From Eubacterium brachy ATCC 33089 (lineage in GTDB: Bacteria > Bacillota > Clostridia > Peptostreptococcales > Anaerovoracaceae), in contig KI535284.1 in assembly GCA_000488855.1 (NCBI GenBank), positions 1 to 64,000 on the forward strand: a stretch of DNA of 64,000 bases, read 5' to 3'. Position numbers and translations under genes: made by a program. Of this stretch, positions 45,114-52,271 are shown one piece after another (within the stretch, counting starts at the first letter, position 1; the number at the start of each line of letters is the position of its first letter). Below the pieces are notes generated by a model, which worked only from the letters and a program-made list of their open reading frames with translations, was not told where the DNA came from and did not search any database.

Positions 45114-46346
45114 ATGGCAGTATTACTCAGAAATTGCAGAATTGTACCCGAGTTGACGCAGAAAATTGACGGCATTTCTGTCGACGAGAAGGAAGATATA
45201 ACGGCAGATATAAAAATTGAAAATGGAAAATTTGTTGAAATATTGAAATCAGGTAGCTTTAAAGAAACTGCTAATTGCGATGATATCACAGTCATAGATA
45301 TAAAGGGAAGTACAGTCCTACCCGGTCTATTTGAACTTCACACCCACTTGACATTAGACAGCACGGACTACAGTGGAAATCTCATGTATGACGTGCCGGA
45401 ACTGTTGGTAAAGTCATATGAATTTGCCAAAGAATATTTGAAACAGGGATATACCACAGTAAGAGATTGTGGTGGAAGAGGTAATGTGACTAGAGCGATA
45501 AATATGGGAATTGCAAACGGCACGCTTATAGGGCCTCGAATAATTTCATGCGGACGGATAATAACCCCTACAGAAACCGGAAATAGCAGTTTCGGAGATA
45601 TGTATATTGAAGCCGATGGTCCTATGGAGTTTAGGAAGGCGTGCAGAGAACAGTTTAAACTTGGCAATGATTTTATAAAAGTTATGTGCACAGGAGCATT
45701 TCTAAATAATGCGGGAGATCCGGGTATGCAGATTATCACTCTGGAAGAACTGGAGGAATGCGTCATGACGGCATCTATGAAAAAGTCATATGTGGCAGCT
45801 CATTGCCACAGCGATGCAGGGATTAGATGTGCCATCAAAGCAGGCGTTAGGACTATTGAGCATGGAGTGTTTATAGAGCCTGATACTGTAGAACTTCTAA
45901 AGAATACTAAAAATTGTTTTCTTATACCAACCGGTGCTATAGGAATGGAATGTCTATCTGATGACAATCAGAATGCCACTGAAGATATTTTGAATAAGAG
46001 CAAGCTATATGAAGAAAAGGAAAAAAATGCAATTAATTACGCATATAGATCCGGGTTGAAAATGGGTTTTGGTTCGGATATAGATATGGAAGCGTTCAAG
46101 AGAATTCCAGGATATGAATTTGTGGCTAGAAAGAAATTCTATGATTTCGAAAATGTGGATATACTTAAGCAGGCGACTATTAACAGTGCAGAAATTTTAG
46201 GAGTTGCAGATGACTATGGAAGTATTGAAACCGGTAAAGTGGCAGATATGATAGTAGTGGACGGAAAGCCTGATAAGGATATATACTGTATGCAAAAACC
46301 GCTGAAACTCGTAATGAAAGAAGGAATAATCGTAGATGATTTTTAA
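45114..46346 (+). CDS. Metal-dependent amidohydrolase family protein
   Basis: Amidohydrolase/imidazolonepropionase-like enzyme, 410 residues. Metal and catalytic motifs: FELHTHLTLDST (HxH), NDFIKVMCTGA (lysine expected to be carboxylated), VAAHCHSDAG, RTIEHGVF and GFGSDIDME (Asp), with a small beta domain at both ends (VLPGLFELH, IETGKVADMIVVDG). Members cleave dipeptides or prolyl bonds (Xaa-Pro dipeptidase-like) or cyclic amides; the substrate here is not known. GGAGGATGGAGAT before the ATG is a strong RBS. It overlaps the next gene by 11 bases. Confidence 0.85.
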   Translation: MAVLLRNCRIVPELTQKIDGISVDEKEDITADIKIENGKFVEILKSGSFKETANCDDITVIDIKGSTVLPGLFELHTHLTLDSTDYSGNLMYDVPELLVKSYEFAKEYLKQGYTTVRDCGGRGNVTRAINMGIANGTLIGPRIISCGRIITPTETGNSSFGDMYIEADGPMEFRKACREQFKLGNDFIKVMCTGAFLNNAGDPGMQIITLEELEECVMTASMKKSYVAAHCHSDAGIRCAIKAGVRTIEHGVFIEPDTVELLKNTKNCFLIPTGAIGMECLSDDNQNATEDILNKSKLYEEKEKNAINYAYRSGLKMGFGSDIDMEAFKRIPGYEFVARKKFYDFENVDILKQATINSAEILGVADDYGSIETGKVADMIVVDGKPDKDIYCMQKPLKLVMKEGIIVDDF

Positions 46347-47175
46347 AAGTAAAGCAAAAAAATCTGAAATTGAAGCCATTGAGATGGCAGATAGGGCGAC
46401 AGATGGAATAGCCAAAATAGTTGATCGATATCAGGAACTGGAGATTGCTAACGTCAAAGAACTTGGCAGGGCAGTGGACTTTAATTATCCTAGAGTTTAC
46501 ATATACATGATGTGTAACTACGGTGAAGATATTTCGGCTCTCTACGCCATGGATAGATATCCTTCGCTGTATACATTGTATTGTGATTTCATGAGATGTT
46601 ATGGAATTTGCAAAGCTCTGCTCAATTCTTATTTTAAAGGAGATGAATCAGAATATGAGAAGCTGATAAAATCTTTATTTACACTCACTTTGGTGCAGAG
46701 AAAATCGGAATGTGAAAACTATATGGACGATTATGCAGATAGTCATAGAGAGGAAATAGAGTTTTTCAAAATAAGATATGAACAGATGAAAGGAATAATT
46801 TCACAATACTTCTCAGATGTGGAACATAATTTTGACGAAATAAATCCGACGGGGATGTATGAAATAATAGAAGCTCTATCGCATGAATTCAATATGTCTC
46901 TGGATGCGGATAAAATGATAATGGATGCCGTTAATAGCAATGAAGAGTTGAGTGAATCGGATAAGAAAAATGCGATAAAAATTTTTATAAGCAGTAAAAG
47001 TGCAAAGGAAAATAATATTCAAACGGTAATCACCAGGATAATAGGTGATATTAACGGTCAGAAAGCGTTGATTCTCAACAAAAAAGAAAATATGGCACCT
47101 AAAATGATAGTAATTGTTGAAAAAATTCTCAGAGATGTCGTCAGACAGGTTGAAGAGAATTTTGATTTCGGATAA
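46336..47175 (+). CDS. Hypothetical protein, 279 residues
   Basis: Not a family I recognise. The product is mostly alpha-helical, acidic and soluble, with no signal peptide or membrane helix. It is rich in Ile, Glu, Lys, Asp and Tyr. The last ~100 residues are charged and helical (KNAIKIFISSKSAKENN, MIVIVEKILRDVVRQVEENF). The ATG lies within the end of the amidohydrolase gene, so coexpression with that enzyme is likely. A strong terminator follows, making this the last gene of the pyc-to-here transcriptional group. Confidence 0.75.
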   Translation: MIFKSKAKKSEIEAIEMADRATDGIAKIVDRYQELEIANVKELGRAVDFNYPRVYIYMMCNYGEDISALYAMDRYPSLYTLYCDFMRCYGICKALLNSYFKGDESEYEKLIKSLFTLTLVQRKSECENYMDDYADSHREEIEFFKIRYEQMKGIISQYFSDVEHNFDEINPTGMYEIIEALSHEFNMSLDADKMIMDAVNSNEELSESDKKNAIKIFISSKSAKENNIQTVITRIIGDINGQKALILNKKENMAPKMIVIVEKILRDVVRQVEENFDFG

Positions 47176-47212
47176 AAGCGACTTCAACAATGAATTACAT
47201 AAGAGAGATTAT

Positions 47213-47279
47213 ATGATAGTTTTCAAAATGCGTTAAATTATATGTTAAAGCAGATTTGAAAGCTATCATTTGTTTTGTT
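47213..47279 (+). terminator. Terminator after the unknown gene
   Basis: 15-bp stem ATGATAGTTTTCAAA (47213-47227)/TTTGAAAGCTATCAT (47255-47269) with one T-G pair and a 27-base loop, then TTGTTTTGTT. Lies 38 bases after the stop. Confidence 0.65.
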
Positions 47280-47386
47280 ATCTACATATTTTTCCTAGAC
47301 AGAATAGAAAAATTAAGATAAAACATATGCAAGTACCGATTTTAAAATGAACGAAAAATCTTATAGTATACTGCGAAGCGGCATTT

Positions 47387-48673
47387 TTAATTTTTATCGT
47401 GATGCTTTCCATGGATTATGTCAGTTTTTACGGTTCTGCCAATGAGAATTGAATCATTTCCGTATTTAGCCCTGATGTGATCCACCGCGGAGTCAAGTTG
47501 GGCGACTTTTAGATTTTTAGGGGCGATAATATCATCTATGGTCAACTGGCTGTTAGCATTTTCATCAACTAAATTTATTCCTGCAATAGATAGCAATCTA
47601 ATTGGCTTTGTTACATCCCAGTACGCATTTATGATTTCCAATGCAAGCAATTGAATTTTATACGTTGAATTTGTAGGCACTAAAAATTGTTTTTGTCTGG
47701 ATATAGTGGTAAATTGAGGTGTTTTAATGTCAATTTTAAGACCGGAAGCTTTGAGGTTACAGGTTCTCAATCTACGAGCGACTTTATCTGATAATATGGC
47801 AATTCCGGTTTTCAAATCTCTTTCTCCTTTTAGATTTCTGCTGAAAGTGATTCCGTTGCTTATGGATTTTGCATTCTCTTTTGAATTAAAACCGGTCACC
47901 GGAGATATGTCAAATCCGTTGGCATAGTTATATAGAGTAATACCATGTTTGCCGATAAAATTATATAAGATATCAGGTGATGTGTTAGCCAATTGACCTA
48001 TGGTTTTACAGCCGATAGAATTGAGTTTCTTGGCAGTTGCCTTCCCGACGAAAAAAAGCTTAGAAACTTTTAAGTTCCACAGGAGAGATTGATAATTTTC
48101 CTTGGAAATAAGTGTAATACCATCGGGCTTTTTATAATTGCTTCCCATCTTTGCGAAGATTTTATTAAATGAAATGCCTATGGATAGAGTTAAACCCAGT
48201 TCGGACTTAACTCTATTGCTGATTTTTTGAGCAATTTCAATGCCTGAACCAAATAAGTGTTGGCTGTGAGTGACGTCCAACCACGATTCATCAATGGAAA
48301 AGGGTTGAATCAAGTCGGTGTAATCTAAATAAATTTTATTTATAAAATGGCTATACTTCTTATATTTGTGAAAATTTGGAGGAAGACATATCAATTCTTT
48401 ACACTTGTTTTTAGCACTGTAGATAGTTTCGGCAGTATTTATACCGAATTTTTTTGCAATCTGATTTTTTGCCAATATGATACCGTGTCTGTTCTCAGGA
48501 TTGCCGCAGACAGCAACAGGCATATTTTTATATTGAGGAAAATTCAGCAACTCTACGGATGCATAAAAATTGTCCATATCACAGTGGAGAATGCACCTGT
48601 TATAATCTATATTTTCTTTTTTTGTTATCTTTTCAGACAGTTCGTGACTATATTTAAAGCCTTCGTGAAACAT
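47387..48673 (-). CDS. dinB: DNA polymerase IV (Y-family, DinB)
   Basis: Translesion polymerase of the Y family, 428 residues, on the minus strand. CILHCDMDNFYASVE, the catalytic SIDESWLDV (Asp-Glu), and a helix-hairpin-helix at FVGKATAKKLNSIGCKTIGQ. The little-finger domain occupies ~270-390. An N-terminal ~25-residue extension precedes the usual start. The ATG follows GGAGGGATATAAAG. An apparent LexA box lies over its promoter, so it is likely SOS-induced. No clear beta-clamp motif is visible at the C-terminus. Confidence 0.9.
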   Translation of the reverse strand: MFHEGFKYSHELSEKITKKENIDYNRCILHCDMDNFYASVELLNFPQYKNMPVAVCGNPENRHGIILAKNQIAKKFGINTAETIYSAKNKCKELICLPPNFHKYKKYSHFINKIYLDYTDLIQPFSIDESWLDVTHSQHLFGSGIEIAQKISNRVKSELGLTLSIGISFNKIFAKMGSNYKKPDGITLISKENYQSLLWNLKVSKLFFVGKATAKKLNSIGCKTIGQLANTSPDILYNFIGKHGITLYNYANGFDISPVTGFNSKENAKSISNGITFSRNLKGERDLKTGIAILSDKVARRLRTCNLKASGLKIDIKTPQFTTISRQKQFLVPTNSTYKIQLLALEIINAYWDVTKPIRLLSIAGINLVDENANSQLTIDDIIAPKNLKVAQLDSAVDHIRAKYGNDSILIGRTVKTDIIHGKHHDKN

Positions 48674-48715
48674 CTTTATATCCCTCCGAATTTTTTATAA
48701 CAACACGCGATAAAA

Positions 48716-48756
48716 GAACATATGTTTATTATAATCAATTTCAGATTGAATTACAA
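48716..48756 (-). promoter_or_regulatory. dinB promoter with LexA-like box
   Basis: On the minus strand TTGTAA (48751-48756), a 17-base spacer and TATAAT (48728-48733). Immediately downstream is GAACATATGTTT (48716-48727; read on + as written), which fits the Gram-positive LexA consensus CGAACRNRYGTTYC except at both outer C positions. The placement over the start site is right for repression. Confidence 0.65.
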
Positions 48757-48775
48757 TAGCAAAGAGGATTTCAAA

Positions 48776-48847
48776 TTGCTAAATCGTGTGATATGATTAT
48801 AAAAATTAGGTAGGAGAAAAATAATGATTCGGATACTCGATAGTTAG
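48776..48847 (+). other. Possible promoter, RBS and seven-codon ORF
   Basis: TTGCTA (48776-48781), a 16-base spacer, TATAAA, then TAGGAGA and ATG 48824 starting MIRILDS with a TAG stop at 48845-48847. The same frame continues open after the stop for some 30 codons. Either a leader peptide/small RNA or the 5' end of a decayed gene. Confidence 0.3.
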
Positions 48848-48888
48848 AGAAACATATCGTTTTATAAGAAAACAGTCTTAAATGAAAT

Positions 48889-48931
48889 AGCCCCTCGGTC
48901 AGATTTTAACTCAAATCGAGGGACTTTGGCT
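48889..48931 (-). terminator. Terminator of the M29 aminopeptidase gene
   Basis: AGCC...CCCTCG (48889-48897) pairs with CGAGGG...GGCT (48917-48931), interrupted by small bulges; on the minus strand it is followed by ATTTCATTT. About 25 bases after the stop at 48955. Confidence 0.6.
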
Positions 48932-48954
48932 TATTTAGAATTATATATGTGAAG

Positions 48955-50064
48955 TTATTTCAAATTTTCAGGATTCAACGGTTTCAATTCATCAATTACG
49001 AACATGCCGTCTTTTCTAATCAGAACATCGTCGAAATAAATTTCCCCACCACCGTATTCAGGTCGTTGAATCATCACAAGATCCCAGTGAATGGCACTTT
49101 TATTACCGTTAGGAGCTTCTTCATAGCAACAACCGGGAGTAAGGTGGAAAGAACCGGTAATCTTTTCATCAAATAAAGTATCTTTCATAGGTTCTAAAAT
49201 ATACGGATTTACACCTAGAGCAAATTCCCCGAAGTATCGGGCGGCATCATCGGTGTCCAAAAGCTGGTTTATCCTGTCCGTATCATTAGCTGTAGCTTTA
49301 ATGATTTTGCCATCTTTGATTTCAAAGACGATGTTTTCAAAAGTGAAACCGCGTTCTTCACTAGGAGTATTATATGAGATGATTCCGTTCATGCTTTCTC
49401 TAACTGGAGCGGTATATACTTCACCATCGGGAATATTACAGCCACCTGCACACTTAATAGCAGGAATACCTTTTATGGAGAAGGTCAAATCTGTATTTTT
49501 ACCGGTAACTCTAACTTTATCGGTTTTATTCATAAGTTCAACTAAGTTATCCATAGCTTTGTCCATCTTGCTGTAGTCTAATGTGCAAACATTGAAATAG
49601 AAGTCTTCAAAGGCTTCCAAACTGGTATTGGCAAGCTGAGCCATAGAATTGTTCGGATACCTTAAAACTACCCATTTGGTATTGTCCACACGTTCATCCA
49701 GCACTTTTCTGGTCAATCTGTCATACATGCTTATCTGTTCAGCCGGCACATCGGAAAGCTCAGAGTTATTACTGGCACCACGGATGGCGATATATGCATC
49801 CATGCCCTTCATTTGCTTCAAATCACAGTCACACATAAACTCAATCTGCTCTTCTGTAGCACCTAAGAGTATTTCTCTCAAGATGGAAGAGTCCTTGTTC
49901 AACGTATAGGGTAAACCACCTGACTTATAGACATCTTTGATAAGAGCCTTAACCAAAGGAATGGTTTCGATTCCTTCGTAATGTATTAAAACCTTTTCAC
50001 CGGGTTCGACATGCGTGGAGTAGTTTACCAGTAAATTAGATAATTTTTCAATTCTCAAGTCCAT
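48955..50064 (-). CDS. M29 family aminopeptidase
   Basis: Metal-dependent aminopeptidase of the M29 (AmpS/thermophilic aminopeptidase) family on the minus strand. Recognisable ligands: a Glu in GEFALGVNP, GSFHLTPGCCYEEAP (His) and the C-terminal SAIHWDLVMIQRPEYGGGEIYFDDVLI (His and Asp). The N-terminal half is the dimer domain. 369 residues from ATG 50064 (GAGGTGA, spacing 8), slightly short for the usual 400-410. Removes N-terminal amino acids from peptides in the cytoplasm. Confidence 0.87.
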   Translation of the reverse strand: MDLRIEKLSNLLVNYSTHVEPGEKVLIHYEGIETIPLVKALIKDVYKSGGLPYTLNKDSSILREILLGATEEQIEFMCDCDLKQMKGMDAYIAIRGASNNSELSDVPAEQISMYDRLTRKVLDERVDNTKWVVLRYPNNSMAQLANTSLEAFEDFYFNVCTLDYSKMDKAMDNLVELMNKTDKVRVTGKNTDLTFSIKGIPAIKCAGGCNIPDGEVYTAPVRESMNGIISYNTPSEERGFTFENIVFEIKDGKIIKATANDTDRINQLLDTDDAARYFGEFALGVNPYILEPMKDTLFDEKITGSFHLTPGCCYEEAPNGNKSAIHWDLVMIQRPEYGGGEIYFDDVLIRKDGMFVIDELKPLNPENLK

Positions 50065-50168
50065 ATTATTCACCTCTTTCCAATATACATTATACTACAT
50101 TAACCGATTAGTTTAAAGTCACAGTGTTGCATAATTTGCAAAAGAGAGGGTTTAAAGAAAAAATTAAG

Positions 50169-50197
50169 TTGTGTTAAAGGGGAAAAAAATGTAAAAT
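50169..50197 (+). promoter_or_regulatory. Candidate promoter for the lipid kinase gene
   Basis: TTGTGT at 50169-50174, a 17-base spacer and TAAAAT at 50192-50197, ~20 bases before the start at 50217. The divergent aminopeptidase gene lies upstream. Confidence 0.5.
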
Positions 50198-50216
50198 ACT
50201 CTATGTGAGGTATTAT

Positions 50217-51236
50217 ATGCGTAAAAAATATTATTTTATTTTAAATCCTGCAGCAGGGCAGGGCAAGGCATTGGATTTGAGAGATTCAATAGAGGAAATT
50301 GCAAAAAAAGCCAATTTGGATTTTGAAATATATGAAACTAAGGAAGAATTAGACGGTCAGGTAATCACGGGAGATTTTGCCAAGTTAAAAGATGATGATT
50401 GTTCTATCAGAATATATGCCTGCGGCGGTGACGGGACGTTAAACGAAATAATAAATGGCGTAATTGGCTTTGACAATGTGGAAATAGGAATTATTCCAAC
50501 AGGTACGGGAAATGATTTCATCAGAAACTTTGCACGAGAGGAGCTGTTTAACGATATCGAGGCGCAGATAAATGGAGACAGTATTGAAGTAGATACAATC
50601 AGATACAGATACTATAAAAACGATTATAGTCAGGAGAGATATTGCATAAATATGTTTAACATAGGATTTGATTCAACAGTGGTGGAAAAAGCAGGTAACT
50701 TGAAAAAATTGCCTGGAATTTCGGGAAACTTTGCATATACATTAGGTGTAGCAGGCACGTTGTTGGAAAAAAAAGCGATAGATATAGCTGTCGTTAGAAA
50801 GTCGAAAGGAAAGGGAGACTTCAATGAAATAGTCGATGATAGCAATCATGCTAAAAATTATGAAAAACATGTGTTATTTGATGGGAAGGCATTGTTGACA
50901 GCTATAGGAAATGGATGCTTTTGCGGAGGCGGTATAAAAGCGTTACCCAAGGCAAGTTGTACTGACGGTCTGATGGATGTAGGGATTGTAAAAAATTGCA
51001 AAAGACGTGAAGTTGCACAGCTTTTTGGGAAATATAAAAAGGGTGAGCATTTAAATACGAAACTTGGGAAAAAGCTGGTGACCTATGTGCAGACAGATAA
51101 TCTCATCATAAAAAGCAACGGTATGGGGGATTTGTTAGTGAGTGTCGACGGAGAATTGGAACGAGCAGATTGGTTGGAAGCGGTGATGGAACCTAAATCC
51201 ATTAAGTTTATAGTACCGAAGAGAATTGAAAATTAA
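50217..51236 (+). CDS. Diacylglycerol/lipid kinase family protein
   Basis: A DgkB/YegS-type catalytic fold of 339 residues. ILNPAAGQGKALD at the N-terminus, ACGGDGTLNEIINGV (the catalytic nucleotide-binding GGDGT) and IPTGTGNDFIRNF, then the C-terminal beta-sandwich domain (LTAIGNGCFCGGGIK, SVDGE). Phosphorylates diacylglycerol or a related lipid, recycling it for phospholipid synthesis. ATG 50217 has GAGG six bases upstream; GTG 50205 is within that SD. Confidence 0.9.
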   Translation: MRKKYYFILNPAAGQGKALDLRDSIEEIAKKANLDFEIYETKEELDGQVITGDFAKLKDDDCSIRIYACGGDGTLNEIINGVIGFDNVEIGIIPTGTGNDFIRNFAREELFNDIEAQINGDSIEVDTIRYRYYKNDYSQERYCINMFNIGFDSTVVEKAGNLKKLPGISGNFAYTLGVAGTLLEKKAIDIAVVRKSKGKGDFNEIVDDSNHAKNYEKHVLFDGKALLTAIGNGCFCGGGIKALPKASCTDGLMDVGIVKNCKRREVAQLFGKYKKGEHLNTKLGKKLVTYVQTDNLIIKSNGMGDLLVSVDGELERADWLEAVMEPKSIKFIVPKRIEN

Positions 51237-51306
51237 AAATGCTCTAAATTTTCAATTATACATAAGAGTGAAATCATAATAAAGTTACATAGAGGAGGAT
51301 GTGCAC

Positions 51307-51525
51307 ATGGCTAGATATGTATTCATGGGAATTGGGGTTGTTATGATATTAGTAGGGATATTGTTAGGTGCTGTAAGGCAGTACTGGTTGATTCCAGGCT
51401 ATAAAAAGCTGACACAGCAACAGAGAGAAGAACGAGCTGACATAATCAAAAACAGTGCGAAGAAAATGGGTTTTTCCCTTGGAGTGATGGGTGTTGTAAT
51501 GATTGTAGCCGGTTTTTTCGCATAG
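51307..51525 (+). CDS. Small two-helix membrane protein
   Basis: 72 residues: a membrane helix (VFMGIGVVMILVGILLGAV), a short basic hydrophilic loop (PGYKKLTQQQREERAD), and a second helix near the end (MGVVMIVAGFFA). DUF3784-like in layout; function unknown. ATG 51307 with GGAGG eight bases upstream; the upstream GTG at 51301 is less suitable. Ends right before a strong terminator. Confidence 0.72.
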   Translation: MARYVFMGIGVVMILVGILLGAVRQYWLIPGYKKLTQQQREERADIIKNSAKKMGFSLGVMGVVMIVAGFFA

Positions 51526-51550
51526 AACATTATAAATAATTTGAAAGGTT

Positions 51551-51606
51551 ATATGGTGATGTTGCAAAATAGAATTATCTATTTTGCAACATCACCATAT
51601 TTTTAT
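51551..51606 (+). terminator. Strong terminator at left edge of island
   Basis: A perfect 23-bp stem (51551-51573 with 51578-51600), 4-base loop ATTA, then TTTTAT. The outer pairs ATATGG/CCATAT and the preceding GAAAGGTT are the same in the hairpin at 63655-63697. Confidence 0.9.
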
Positions 51607-52023
51607 TTATTTAAATAAGTATGAAAAAGAGTATATTATTTTACATAATTTTATAGTATTCTTTAAAGATTGCATTACGGATTTGAAGAAAATATTTAGA
51701 GATTCGTTTAAAAAGTAATATGGATATTTATAAAGTTAAGACTAATTAGAATGAATAAATTGATAAAAAAGTTATAATTAACTTACACGATATTTATTAT
51801 TACAGTAAATTATATTTTATGATACAACGTAGTCTAACAATGTTATTAATAGTAATAGTGTAAAATAATTGGGGAATTTTTAGAGAAAATAAAATAAAGG
51901 TTATCTCAAAAGTTTTAAAATAAATAAAAAAGGAAAACCGTACAATCAAGAAACTAGCATTTTGGAGATTGCGTAAAGCAAAAACTTCAAAACAACTTGA
52001 CACTATCATTAATATTACAATAG
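51607..52023. other. AT-rich gap before the peptide operon
   Basis: About 415 bases with no convincing gene. A 41-codon frame is open at 51924-52049 on + (contains WRLRKAKTSKQLDTI) but has no ATG near its beginning and no RBS, so it may be the remnant of a lost gene. A TTGACA at 51997 pairs with TACAAT only 13 bases away and is not a likely promoter. Confidence 0.5.
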
Positions 52024-52052
52024 TTGACATGATGCATAGTTTATGTTAGTAT
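52024..52052 (+). promoter_or_regulatory. Promoter of the RiPP operon
   Basis: TTGACA (52024-52029), a 17-base spacer and TAGTAT (52047-52052). It lies 58 bases before the precursor start. Near-consensus -35 with correct spacing. Confidence 0.75.
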
Positions 52053-52067
52053 TAACTAACATAAACT
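52038..52067. promoter_or_regulatory. 13-bp inverted repeat over the -10 (operator)
   Basis: Perfect inverted repeat AGTTTATGTTAGT (52038-52050)/ACTAACATAAACT (52055-52067), spacer ATTA. It covers the -10 and the expected transcription start, so a bound protein would block initiation. The inner TTAGT...ACTAA has the look of DtxR/MntR-type sites, but no exact match to a published consensus is claimed. The half-site TTTATGT...ACATAAA recurs at 63580-63595 with another spacing. Confidence 0.6.
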
Positions 52068-52110
52068 GATAGCTGTTAGTAGTAATTTTTTTTGAAAGGA
52101 GAATCATAGG

Positions 52111-52194
52111 ATGGATATCAAAATTATTAACGAACAAGAAGTACCTGTGAATGTTAATGCACATCATCATGGTGGTACTCACAGTACGAAATAA
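52111..52194 (+). CDS. Putative RiPP precursor peptide, His-rich
   Basis: A 27-residue peptide too short for ordinary gene finders. The start ATG has AAAGGAG about 9 bases upstream. The first part is leader-like, MDIKIINEQEVPVNVN; after Ala17 the tail is HHHGGTHSTK, with four His, two Gly, and Thr/Ser/Thr as possible azoline-forming or methylated residues. It has no Cys. It is the first gene of the operon and is followed by a hairpin and then a radical SAM and a YcaO enzyme, the standard order for ribosomal peptides. Cleavage site and final structure are inference. Not recognised as a described precursor family. Confidence 0.72.
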   Translation: MDIKIINEQEVPVNVNAHHHGGTHSTK

Positions 52195-52220
52195 TCTTGA
52201 GAGATTATTTTAGGTCTAGG

Positions 52221-52248
52221 GGATAGTTAGGATTTTTCCTGACTATCC
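52221..52248 (+). other. Hairpin between precursor and biosynthesis genes
   Basis: 11-bp stem GGATAGTTAGG (52221-52231)/CCTGACTATCC (52238-52248) with one G-U pair and loop ATTTTT. No U run follows. It is likely to act as an mRNA-stabilising or partial-termination element, giving more precursor than enzyme. It is followed by CCTATTAGGT twice in tandem (52247-52266), the second copy overlapping the next RBS. Confidence 0.7.
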
Positions 52249-52271
52249 TATTAGGTCCTATTAGGTGGATT

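Noticed and set aside
45114-46346. Imidazolonepropionase (hutI) annotation for the amidohydrolase
   Set aside because: The family is similar, but no other hut genes are nearby and the sequence is too general for a substrate claim.
51997-52021. Second promoter TTGACA...TACAAT before the RiPP operon
   Set aside because: The spacer is only 13 bases, too short for sigma-A; the pair at 52024/52047 has the right 17 bases.
51924-52049. 41-codon open frame before the RiPP promoter
   Set aside because: No ATG near its start, no RBS, and it overlaps the promoter; at most a decayed remnant.
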